Shown here: positions 6,614-12,584 of the stretch, piece by piece
How positions within the stretch are numbered: the first letter of the stretch is position 1
Layout of the letters: each line of letters begins with the position of its first letter
From: UBA2730 sp022793235
Lineage (GTDB): Bacteria; Bacillota_I; Bacilli_A; RF39; UBA660
Assembly: GCA_949745755.1 (NCBI GenBank)
Contig: CATJZL010000034.1
Span: 1 to 12,584, forward strand
Length of the DNA: 12,584 nucleotides
Direction of reading: 5' to 3'
Notes under the pieces: generated by a model
Databases searched by the model: none
What the model was told of the DNA's origin: nothing
The model's input: only the letters and a program-made list of their open reading frames with translations
Translations under genes and position numbers: made by a program

Positions 6614-7174
6614 TCAAACTTTCTCCAAAAATTCTATAGGACAATAATCATCTTTAAAAACAATAGCAATATGATTAATAGTAGAAAAATTCATACCTAA
6701 AGAATCATCATACATAGAAAAATATTCTTTACAAGAAACCTCTTCATAATATTTTTTGTCTAAAATAGGGTTAGCACTAAAACTATTTTCATATCCCCAA
6801 AAAATGCTTTGAATGCATTCCCTGACCTTTTCATCATTTATATCAATACGATAAATATCTTTAAAATTAAGTATCTCATGCATTCTTGGACCTAATACTT
6901 TATAAGGCGGATAACGAAAAAAATAAATACACCGACTGCCATCATGACCTCTAAATAAATTCAAACCATCTATAATCTCATCATAAGATAAACTTTCTGG
7001 ACGTCTAGATTTATATTTAAAAAGACCCCAATCACAAACGATACGCTTTCTATATTTATTAGAATACTTAAAAAATAAATCATGCATATTATAATCATAC
7101 ATATACTGCAAACTAAGCAATCCACGAGATAAATCAGAACCTTTATTAACTAAATGATAAAAATATAATTTCAT
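6614..7174 (-). CDS. Hypothetical protein, 186 residues
   Basis: This unrecognised soluble protein is rich in Tyr, Phe and Asp. The start M-K-L-Y-F-Y-H-L-V-N-K-G-S-D-L-S-R-G-L-L vaguely recalls the strand-plus-His opening of ADP-ribosyltransferase-like folds. No full catalytic triad can be assigned, so this is only a hint. Other marked segments are Y-I/F-F-R-Y-P-P-Y-K (about 84-92), W-G-Y-E-N-S, and D-D-S-L-G-M-N-F-S-T-I-N-H-I-A near the C-terminus. An upstream in-frame ATG at 7204 is rejected: AAGGAG lies 6 nt before the ATG at 7174. It is the first gene of the - strand run that continues through 6559 to 5276, and it is divergent from the leucine-rich-repeat gene at 7263. Confidence 0.75.
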   Translation of the reverse strand: MKLYFYHLVNKGSDLSRGLLSLQYMYDYNMHDLFFKYSNKYRKRIVCDWGLFKYKSRRPESLSYDEIIDGLNLFRGHDGSRCIYFFRYPPYKVLGPRMHEILNFKDIYRIDINDEKVRECIQSIFWGYENSFSANPILDKKYYEEVSCKEYFSMYDDSLGMNFSTINHIAIVFKDDYCPIEFLEKV

Positions 7175-7248
7175 AAAATCTCCTTTTAAACAAATTTTAC
7201 ACATAAAATTTACATATATTTACGCAGAATTCCTTTATTTTATTTATT

Positions 7249-7254
7249 TATAAT
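7249..7254 (+). promoter_or_regulatory. Possible -10 box of the leucine-rich-repeat gene
   Basis: A perfect TATAAT lies 9 nt before the GTG at 7263, with no recognisable -35. Transcription from it would begin at about 7261, giving an almost leaderless mRNA. A second TATAAT at 7266-7271 lies inside the proposed frame and would imply a later start, so the true start codon is uncertain. Confidence 0.3.
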
Positions 7255-7262
7255 AGTTTAAA

Positions 7263-7928
7263 GTGTATAATAATATTGACACGAAAGAATGTGATATTTT
7301 GCAAATAACAACAGTTTCAATAAAAAATTTTGTACAAGACATTTTTAAGAAAGAACCTCAAAATTTATTAATTAGTGAACAATTACTAATAGAAAGCCTA
7401 TCAATAAGCGGAAAAGACTTTAACAATAATAAACAAGAAATTTGCTTTCAGGATTTAAAAGAATTCCAAAATTTAAAATACTTAGAAGTCGCAAACACAC
7501 TTCTAACCAGTAGTGCTATAAGCATTTTATCAAAAATAACCTATTTAGAAAATCTTTTTATAAGAAATTGTACATTTAGTAGCAGATTAAACAATATAGA
7601 TAAGTTAACAAATATTAAAAGTATAAGAATTTATAATTGTAAAGGATTCAATCCCTCATACTTATCAACACTTAAAAACCTAAAAAGAATATGCTTATCA
7701 AAAATAGAAATAAAAGATATAAACATCTTCTCAGAATTAACGCTAAATTCTTTAGATGTAAGTAGTTCTAGTATAGAAAATTGGATTGGAATAGACAAAT
7801 TAAATATAAATACTTTAATTATTAATAAAAAACAATATATAAAAAATGAAAAAGAAATAACTAAATGTAAATTTAAAATTATTATAATCGCTACAGATGG
7901 ATATTATATAGAAAAGTGGATAAATTAA
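7263..7928 (+). CDS. Leucine-rich-repeat protein, unknown role
   Basis: This is a 221-residue protein with five or six irregular leucine-rich repeats of about 21-25 residues. Examples are L-K-E-F-Q-N-L-K-Y-L-E-V (about 65), I-T-Y-L-E-N-L-F-I-R-N-C (about 92), L-T-N-I-K-S-I-R-I-Y-N-C (about 115), L-K-N-L-K-R-I-C-L-S (about 137), and L-T-L-N-S-L-D-V-S (about 159). There is no signal peptide, membrane segment or sorting motif, so it is probably cytoplasmic and acts as a binding scaffold. The start is uncertain: the GTG at 7263 lacks a ribosome binding site and lies just behind a TATAAT, and the TTG at 7299 is another option. It is divergent from the unknown operon and shares an 88-nt control region with it. 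It ends in a terminator shared with pflA. Confidence 0.75.
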   Translation: MYNNIDTKECDILQITTVSIKNFVQDIFKKEPQNLLISEQLLIESLSISGKDFNNNKQEICFQDLKEFQNLKYLEVANTLLTSSAISILSKITYLENLFIRNCTFSSRLNNIDKLTNIKSIRIYNCKGFNPSYLSTLKNLKRICLSKIEIKDINIFSELTLNSLDVSSSSIENWIGIDKLNINTLIINKKQYIKNEKEITKCKFKIIIIATDGYYIEKWIN

Positions 7929-7955
7929 AAGCTCTATTATCAAACAGAGCTTTTT
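7927..7955. terminator. Bidirectional terminator between the LRR gene and pflA
   Basis: AAAAGCTCT (7927-7935) pairs with AGAGCTTTT (7946-7954) around a 10-nt loop, with an A-run before and a T-run after. It serves both converging genes. It overlaps the final base pairs of the LRR stop codon, and the pflA stop TGA (7942 to 7940) lies in the loop. Confidence 0.8.
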
Positions 7956-8674
7956 CTTATTTCTAAAAACTTTTCATAAAGTTCATTACAAAAATCAACA
8001 TCCATATCTTTTTTATCCTCATAAAAATAAGGTATCCCAAGAGAACTATACTTTTCTTTACCCAAGGTATGATAGGGTAAGAAATCAATTCTTTCAATAT
8101 TTTTTATTTTTTTAAGATACTTCGCTAAAGATTGAATATAATCAATAGAGTCAGTAACATCAGGTATAATAACCTGTCTAATCCATACTTTCCTCCCACT
8201 TCGGTTTAAAGCATCAATAAAACATTCCACAAAATCAATACTTTTCCCAGTAAGTAACCTATAACTATCACTATCTGTATGTTTTATATCCAAAAGAACC
8301 AAATCAATTAAAGAAAGAAGTTCATCATAATCTCCATCCCCTACACCAGCAGTATCAAGTGCAATATGAATATTCTCTTTTTTTAAAAGCTTAGAAACTT
8401 CTATTAAAAATTTCTTCTGTAATAAAGGCTCACCACCAGAAAAGGTAACACCTCCAGTATCTTGATAATAAGGTTTAAATCTTTTAATCTTATTTACAAG
8501 TTCTAAAGGTGTAATACTTCCCTCTTTTATTTGCCACATTTCTGGATTATGACAATATTTACATCTCAAATGACAACCTGATAAAAAAACAACAGTGCGA
8601 ATACCTGGACCATCAACAAGTCCAAAGCTTTCAATAGAATCAATATTTCCCTTTATCATTTTACATTTTCTCAT
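7940..8674 (-). CDS. pflA: Pyruvate formate-lyase activating enzyme (radical SAM)
   Basis: PflA cleaves S-adenosylmethionine reductively to abstract hydrogen from the conserved glycine of PflB, turning it on under anaerobic conditions. The 244-residue sequence opens with S-I-E-S-F-G-L-V-D-G-P-G-I-R, characteristic of PflA. Next come the [4Fe-4S] ligands C34-x3-C38-x2-C41 (G-C-H-L-R-C-K-Y-C-H-N-P) and the SAM-binding F-S-G80-G-E-P motif. The C-terminal D-F-L-P-Y-H-T-L-G-K-x-K-Y is also typical. The first 14 nt overlap the end of pflB, so translation is coupled. No clear ribosome site precedes the ATG at 8674. An ATG at 8659 (M-I-K-G-N-I-D-S) would give 239 residues and fits the family N-terminus equally well. 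Confidence 0.96.
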   Translation of the reverse strand: MRKCKMIKGNIDSIESFGLVDGPGIRTVVFLSGCHLRCKYCHNPEMWQIKEGSITPLELVNKIKRFKPYYQDTGGVTFSGGEPLLQKKFLIEVSKLLKKENIHIALDTAGVGDGDYDELLSLIDLVLLDIKHTDSDSYRLLTGKSIDFVECFIDALNRSGRKVWIRQVIIPDVTDSIDYIQSLAKYLKKIKNIERIDFLPYHTLGKEKYSSLGIPYFYEDKKDMDVDFCNELYEKFLEIRKSSV

Positions 8675-10889
8675 GAAAAGTTCGACTAATAACCTCTTCT
8701 TGTTGCTTCCGAGTTAAACGATTAAAACGAACGGCATAACCAGAAACACGAATAGTAAGAAGTGGATATTTATCAGGATTTTCCATTGCATCCATAAGCA
8801 TTTCCTTATTTAAAACATTTATATTTGTATGATGTGCGCCTTGTACAAAATACCCATCTAGTACACTTACCAAATTAATAATCTGCTCATCTTTAGTAGC
8901 ACCAAGTGCTTTAGGTGTAATAGAAAATGTATTAGAAATACCATCTTTACAACAAGAACCATAATCAAGTTTAGCAACAGAATTCAAAGAAGCAAGCGCT
9001 CCACTATTGTCCCTTCCATGCATAGGATTAGCACCTGGTGCAAAAGCTTCTCCCTTTCTACGTCCATCTGGAGTAGCACCTGTCTTGGTACCATATACAA
9101 CGTTAGAAGTAATAGTAAGAACAGACATAGTTGGTTCACTATCACGATAAGTTTTATGAGTTTTCAAATAATCAAAGAAAGCTTGCAATACTTCTTTTGC
9201 AATAGAGTCTACTCGATCATCATCATTACCATATTTAGGAAAATCACCCTCTATTTCAAAATCAATGGCAATACCATTATCATCACGTATAGGTCTAACT
9301 TTTGCATACTTAATAGCAGAAAGAGAATCAACCGCTACAGAAAGACCTGCAACTCCATAAGCCATATATCGATGAACATCTGTATCATGTAAAGCCATTT
9401 GACCTTTTTCATAAGCATACTTATCATGCATATAATGAATAATATTCATTGTATTAGCATAAATTCCAGCTACTTGATCAAGTACTTTATAATAAGAAGC
9501 CTTAACTTTTTCATAATCAAGTATTTCATCTTTCATCTCAGAAATACCATCTAAAACTTTTATATTATGCATCTCATCAATTCCACCATTAATAGCGTAA
9601 AGTAAAGATTTAGCTAAATTACAACGAGCTCCAAAAAATTGCATATCTTTTCCTAATCTCATAGCTGAAACACAGCAAGCTATAGCATAATCATTTCCAT
9701 ATATTGGACGCATCAAATCATCATTTTCATATTGTATAGCATCACTTTCAATAGACATACGAGCACAATATTTTTTAAAGTTTTCTGGAAGATTCTTACT
9801 CCAAAGAATAGTCATATTAGGTTCAGGTGAGGTATCCAAATTAGTAAGAGTATGAACGATACGATAACTGGTTTTAGTAACAAGTGATCGGTTACTACAA
9901 ACACCTCCAATAGAACAAGTAACCCATGTTGGATCTCCTGAAAATAACTCATCATAATCAGGAGTTCTTAAATGACGAACAAGACGAAGCTTAATAACAA
10001 ATTGATCAATTAACTCTTGAGCCTCTTTCTCTGTAAGAATACCTTCACATAAATCCCTTTCTATATAGATATCAAAGAAAGCATCTACTCTTCCCAAAGA
10101 CATAGCAGCACCATTATTCTCTTTTATAGCAGCAAGATAGCCAAAATAAGTCCATTGTATTGCCTCTCTCGCATCACTAGCAGGTAAACTAATATCATAA
10201 CCATACTTCATAGCCATAAGCTTAATTTCAGAAAGAGCTTTAATTTGCATAGAAACTTCCTCACGTAAACGAATCAAAGTCTCATTCATATCCCCTACTA
10301 GAGAATCTAAATCGCTTTTTTTCTTCTCAATCAAAAAATCAATTCCATATAAAGCTACTCTTCTATAGTCACCTATAATTCTTCCTCTACCATAAGCATC
10401 TGGAAGTCCAGTAAGTAAACCCACATGCCTTGCAGTCTTAATCTCTTTTGTATAGGCATCAAATACTCCATCATTATGAGTCTTTCTAAACTCATTAAAA
10501 TACTGATCAACCGTTTCATTTAATTTATAACCATAAGCCTCTAGTTCTTGATAAACCATACGTATACCACCAAAAGGATTTACAATTCTCTTTAAAGGCG
10601 CATCAGTCTGAAGTCCAACAATAACCTCATTTTCCCTATCAATATAACCAGCATCATATGCATGAATCCCAGCCATATGATCTACATCTATATCTAAAAC
10701 ATGCTTTTTTAACTCTTCTTTTAGTAAAAAACTACACTTATCCCATATTAATTTTGTCCTATCACTTATACCTTCTAAAAATGAAGAATCTCCAACATAT
10801 TCATTATAATTTTTTTCAATAAAATCCTGAACATCAATCTCATTAGTCCAATTTCCTTCATTAAAATTATGCCATGCATGATCAGTCAT
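8661..10889 (-). CDS. pflB: Pyruvate formate-lyase (formate acetyltransferase)
   Basis: This glycyl-radical enzyme converts pyruvate and CoA to acetyl-CoA and formate in anaerobic mixed-acid fermentation. The 742-residue protein (usual length about 740-760) has the adjacent active-site cysteines C405-C406 in Y-A-I-A-C-C-V-S-A-M; the usual Pro after Ser is Ala here. The C-terminal glycyl-radical loop is R-V-S-G717-Y-A-V-R-F. Other family blocks are present, such as P-D-A-Y-G-R-G-R-I-I-G-D-Y-R-R, G-A-R-x-N-L-A-K and T-P-D-G-R-R-K-G-E. AAGGAG stands 8 nt before the ATG. It is transcribed with pflA from a promoter whose -35 lies in a 14-bp palindrome, which suggests repressor control. No frameshift or missing residue is seen. 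Confidence 0.98.
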   Translation of the reverse strand: MTDHAWHNFNEGNWTNEIDVQDFIEKNYNEYVGDSSFLEGISDRTKLIWDKCSFLLKEELKKHVLDIDVDHMAGIHAYDAGYIDRENEVIVGLQTDAPLKRIVNPFGGIRMVYQELEAYGYKLNETVDQYFNEFRKTHNDGVFDAYTKEIKTARHVGLLTGLPDAYGRGRIIGDYRRVALYGIDFLIEKKKSDLDSLVGDMNETLIRLREEVSMQIKALSEIKLMAMKYGYDISLPASDAREAIQWTYFGYLAAIKENNGAAMSLGRVDAFFDIYIERDLCEGILTEKEAQELIDQFVIKLRLVRHLRTPDYDELFSGDPTWVTCSIGGVCSNRSLVTKTSYRIVHTLTNLDTSPEPNMTILWSKNLPENFKKYCARMSIESDAIQYENDDLMRPIYGNDYAIACCVSAMRLGKDMQFFGARCNLAKSLLYAINGGIDEMHNIKVLDGISEMKDEILDYEKVKASYYKVLDQVAGIYANTMNIIHYMHDKYAYEKGQMALHDTDVHRYMAYGVAGLSVAVDSLSAIKYAKVRPIRDDNGIAIDFEIEGDFPKYGNDDDRVDSIAKEVLQAFFDYLKTHKTYRDSEPTMSVLTITSNVVYGTKTGATPDGRRKGEAFAPGANPMHGRDNSGALASLNSVAKLDYGSCCKDGISNTFSITPKALGATKDEQIINLVSVLDGYFVQGAHHTNINVLNKEMLMDAMENPDKYPLLTIRVSGYAVRFNRLTRKQQEEVISRTFHEKM

Positions 10890-10922
10890 TCAATCATCTC
10901 CTTACATTAAAAATATAGTTTA

Positions 10923-10952
10923 ATTGTAACAAAAAATCTGTTGCAATTGCAA
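10923..10952 (-). promoter_or_regulatory. Promoter of the pflB-pflA operon
   Basis: On the - strand TTGCAA (10952 to 10947) and TACAAT (10928 to 10923) are 18 nt apart, with an extended -10 TG one base upstream of the TACAAT. The predicted mRNA start is near 10916, about 26 nt before the pflB ATG, leaving room for the AAGGAG site. Confidence 0.65.
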
Positions 10953-10953
10953 C
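10940..10953. promoter_or_regulatory. 14-bp palindromic candidate operator over the pflB -35
   Basis: GTTGCAATTGCAAC is a perfect palindrome containing the pflB -35 hexamer. A dimeric repressor bound here would block RNA polymerase. It does not match the usual Rex (TTGTTAA-type), FNR/CRP (TTGAT-ATCAA) or CcpA (TG-A-CG-T) sites, so the regulator is unknown. Confidence 0.5.
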
Positions 10954-11071
10954 CACTATACAAAATAAAATATAAAATACTAAATACATACTACTTTACA
11001 TCTTTAAAATTTAATTTATTGTATATAATAAAAGAATATGATAATCTATTTATAGAAAAAGAAGGTGTCCC

Positions 11072-11392
11072 ATGGATAAAAATGAATTACTAAATAACAA
11101 CATTAATGACCTAAATATTGCACACGCAATAGCTACAGATATAAAAAATGATAGTCTAAAAAAATATACAATTGATAGACTAAAAAGTATGAATGAGAAT
11201 TTAAATTTATTTCAAAATACAGATATTTCACTTTTAGTTGACTCATATATCATAGATATAACTCTACTAATCAATGTAAGTAAAATATCAAACATGATTG
11301 AAGAAAAAGATTACTTTAAAAGCAAATTAATTGATTTAATGAATAAATTTCCAAACTTAAAAGAAAGAAAAGATTTAGTGGATCTTCTATAA
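11072..11392 (+). CDS. Hypothetical small helical protein, 106 residues
   Basis: No family is recognised. The protein is Asn-, Asp-, Lys- and Ile-rich with no cysteine, signal peptide or membrane segment. It appears to be mostly helical: about 1-30, 34-47, 55-78 and 82-105, the last being E-K-D-Y-F-K-S-K-L-I-D-L-M. GAAGGTG precedes the ATG by 6 nt, and a TATAAT at 11024-11029 may be its -10 box, without a clear -35. It is divergent from pflB and convergent with the YitT-like gene, and its final codons form one arm of a shared terminator. The good ribosome site and ordinary codon use support a real gene. Confidence 0.65.
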   Translation: MDKNELLNNNINDLNIAHAIATDIKNDSLKKYTIDRLKSMNENLNLFQNTDISLLVDSYIIDITLLINVSKISNMIEEKDYFKSKLIDLMNKFPNLKERKDLVDLL

Positions 11393-11408
11393 CTAAATCT
11401 ATTTTTTT
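11371..11408. terminator. Bidirectional terminator embedded in the ends of two convergent genes
   Basis: AGATTTAGT (11371-11379) pairs with ACTAAATCT (11392-11400) around a 12-nt loop, with T7 at 11402-11408 on the + side and a T-rich run on the - side. It lies over the last codons and stop of the 106-residue gene and reaches the stop of the YitT-like gene, so only 6 nt separate the two genes. Confidence 0.7.
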
Positions 11409-12274
11409 ACGATATCCTTTATTTTTTTAGTAGATTTTATATGATTACCAATAATAGAAGAAACATCTGTTACAGTAATAAAAACAGGATCCTCTACATC
11501 CTCTGCAATTCTTCTAAGTTCTGGTATTTCAATACGAGTCATAACACAATATAAAACCTCTTTACTACCTGAAATAAGACCTTCCCCCTCAAGTTTGGTA
11601 GTTGTTCTCCCAAGTCTCCTATAAATCTCTTTAGAAATATCTTTTCCATTATCTGTAATAATAATAGCAGCCTTCGCCTGTTCTAATCCCTCTGACACAA
11701 AATCTATAACCTTAAAAGTTATAAAGTAAGTAAGCAAAGAATAAAGAGCACGATCAATACCAAAAATAAGACCTGCTACAGTATAAATAACAAGATTAAT
11801 TAAAAGAATAATCTGTCCTACAGAAATAGGAAAACACTTACTAATAACAATAGCAACAGATTCAGTACCATCAAGACACCCACCAAAGCGAATAACAACC
11901 CCACATCCAACACCCAAAAGAAGTCCTCCATAAACAGTTGCAAGAAGCATCTGATCCGTAATGACATCAACTTTTCCAAAAACAGCAAGAGAAAGAGAAA
12001 AAATAATCATACTATAAATAGCCTTAATTAAAAAATTTTTACCCATATTTTTATAGCCAATATATAGAAAAGGAATGTTCAAAAGAATAATAAGAATCCC
12101 CATAGAGAATATAGATATTTTAGAAAGAATAATAGAAATACCTGTAACTCCACCATCCAGAATAGTATTAGGTATTAAAAAGCACTCCAATGCAAAACTG
12201 GCAAGAAGTGCCCCGAAAGTAATCATCAAAAAAGAAAATATATGATACAAATTTTTATTTTTAATCTTAGACAT
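11399..12274 (-). CDS. YitT-family membrane protein (DUF2179)
   Basis: This is a 291-residue protein with the usual YitT layout. About five or six hydrophobic segments fall within residues 9-180, with the conserved F-L-I-P-N-T-I-L-D-G-G-V-T-G near residue 32 and the glycine-rich G-V-G-C-G-V-V-I-R-F-G-G-C-L-D-G-T-E. A soluble C-terminal DUF2179 domain of about 80 residues follows (I-I-I-T-D-N-G-K-D-I-S, R-R-L-G-R-T-T-T, G-E-G-x-I-S-G, Y-C-V-M-T-R-I-E). The family is widespread in Bacillota; its transport or sensing role is not established. GGTGG lies 6 nt before the ATG and an extended -10 promoter is at 12307-12315. It appears to be a single-gene unit ending in the terminator shared with the 106-residue gene. 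Confidence 0.93.
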   Translation of the reverse strand: MSKIKNKNLYHIFSFLMITFGALLASFALECFLIPNTILDGGVTGISIILSKISIFSMGILIILLNIPFLYIGYKNMGKNFLIKAIYSMIIFSLSLAVFGKVDVITDQMLLATVYGGLLLGVGCGVVIRFGGCLDGTESVAIVISKCFPISVGQIILLINLVIYTVAGLIFGIDRALYSLLTYFITFKVIDFVSEGLEQAKAAIIITDNGKDISKEIYRRLGRTTTKLEGEGLISGSKEVLYCVMTRIEIPELRRIAEDVEDPVFITVTDVSSIIGNHIKSTKKIKDIVKK

Positions 12275-12306
12275 ACAAAACCACCATTCTTACTTTAAAC
12301 ATAACC

Positions 12307-12315
12307 ATTATAACA
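12307..12315 (-). promoter_or_regulatory. Extended -10 promoter of the YitT-like gene
   Basis: On the - strand TGTTATAAT (12315 to 12307) is a perfect extended -10. No good -35 is seen at 16-18 nt, as is common for extended -10 promoters. It lies about 33 nt before the start codon. Confidence 0.55.
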
Positions 12316-12334
12316 TAGATTACACAAAAAATAT

Positions 12335-12362
12335 TTCAAATTCAATAAAATTATGATAGAAT
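12335..12362 (+). promoter_or_regulatory. Candidate promoter of tRNA-Thr
   Basis: TTCAAA (12335-12340) and TAGAAT (12357-12362) are 16 nt apart, with an extended TGA directly before the -10. Transcription would start near 12369, about 8 nt before the mature tRNA 5' end. Confidence 0.45.
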
Positions 12363-12376
12363 AAATAACAGAAAAC

Positions 12377-12452
12377 GCCGACTTAGCTCAGCTGGTAGAG
12401 CAACTCATTCGTAATGAGTAGGTCGAAGGTTCAAGTCCTTTAGTCGGCACCA
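12377..12452 (+). tRNA. tRNA-Thr, anticodon CGT
   Basis: This is a 76-nt complete cloverleaf. The acceptor stem GCCGACT pairs with AGTCGGC, followed by discriminator A and an encoded CCA. The D-arm is GCTC with GAGC, and the anticodon stem ACTCA/TGAGT encloses loop TTCGTAA with anticodon CGT, reading ACG threonine codons. The T-arm is GAAGG/CCTTT around TTCAAGT. All stems pair; the one wobble noted is the outer G-T of the T-stem. Confidence 0.97.
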
Positions 12453-12497
12453 GTAAGCAATCTGTCCGAACTTTTATAGTTTAGAGCTTAAATATAT

Positions 12498-12530
12498 AAG
12501 TATCAATTTCTAAAGAAGTTGGTACTTTTT
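12498..12530 (+). terminator. Hairpin with T-run between tRNA-Thr and the next gene
   Basis: AAGTATCAATTTC (12498-12510) pairs with GAAGTTGGTACTT (12515-12527) over 13 positions, including G-U pairs, around loop TAAA and followed by T5. It could end the tRNA transcript or act as an attenuator in the leader of the gene at 12563. Confidence 0.6.
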
Positions 12531-12562
12531 AATTGTTTAAGTTTAGGAAAGGACAGGTTTAA

Positions 12563-12584
12563 ATGGTAAATATTACAAAGGAAA
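12563..12584 (+). CDS. Start of a gene cut off by the window edge
   Basis: Only seven codons are visible (M-V-N-I-T-K-E). AGGAAAGGA at 12545-12553 is a good ribosome binding site about 9 nt before the ATG, which makes a real start likely. Seven residues are too few to name a product. The neighbouring tRNA-Thr tempts one to think of threonine metabolism, but nothing in the sequence supports that. Confidence 0.5.

Noticed and set aside
7275..7280. TTGACA just inside the LRR gene
   Set aside because: No -10 hexamer occurs at 16-18 nt downstream, so it is probably chance.
9018..9392. 124-residue open frame on the + strand
   Set aside because: It is antisense to the pflB 3' region containing conserved PflB blocks.
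10987..10994. CATACTAC on the + strand upstream of the 106-residue gene, resembling the sporulation -10
   Set aside because: No -35-like K-M-ATATT lies at the 15-nt distance seen in the other two promoters, and it is about 80 nt from the start codon.
1..12584. CRISPR arrays, IS elements or rRNA
   Set aside because: No regularly spaced repeat series, transposase-like protein or rRNA sequence was seen on either strand.

Overview
The window is very AT-rich DNA from a low-GC Bacillota-type bacterium that uses the standard code: TGA is used as a stop and most genes have strong AGGAGG-like ribosome binding sites. Several things point to an anaerobic or facultative spore-former, perhaps one of the uncultured gut Bacilli or Erysipelotrichia-like groups; this placement is a guess. 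The evidence is a pyruvate formate-lyase pair, a CotF-type spore coat gene, and two promoters that look like mother-cell sporulation (sigma-E/K) promoters. The + strand carries visibly more C than G. Most metabolic genes lie on the - strand, which is therefore probably the leading strand.

Layout. (1) 1-990: an AT-rich leader, a + strand regulator with two tandem HTH domains lying between two near-identical 16-bp direct repeats, then a convergent intergenic region with a perfect inverted repeat and a bidirectional terminator. (2) 991-4109, - strand: a DedA membrane protein, a FAD oxidoreductase with a C-terminal Rieske domain (YhfW-like), and a three-gene cluster made of a helical-bundle protein, a 75-residue protein and a CotF-like coat protein. 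The oxidoreductase and the three-gene cluster each follow a CATACTAA promoter. (3) 4298-5185: miaA. (4) 5276-7174, - strand: a tight group of uncharacterised genes. Two are intact (186 and 234 residues); the last is broken by an in-frame stop and a frameshift at a T8 run. (5) 7263-7928: a + strand leucine-rich-repeat protein, divergent from that group. (6) 7940-10889: pflB-pflA, overlapping by 14 nt, with a 14-bp palindrome over the pflB -35 box. (7) 11072-12274: a small unknown + strand protein converging on a YitT-family membrane protein. (8) 12377-12584: tRNA-Thr(CGT), a hairpin-rich leader and the first codons of a gene cut by the window edge.

Working together: PflA installs the glycyl radical on PflB, giving anaerobic acetyl-CoA and formate. 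MiaA modifies tRNAs. The coat cluster and the Rieske oxidoreductase may belong to a sporulation programme, inferred from promoter resemblance. The least understood parts are the 5276-7928 island and the repeat-flanked regulator.
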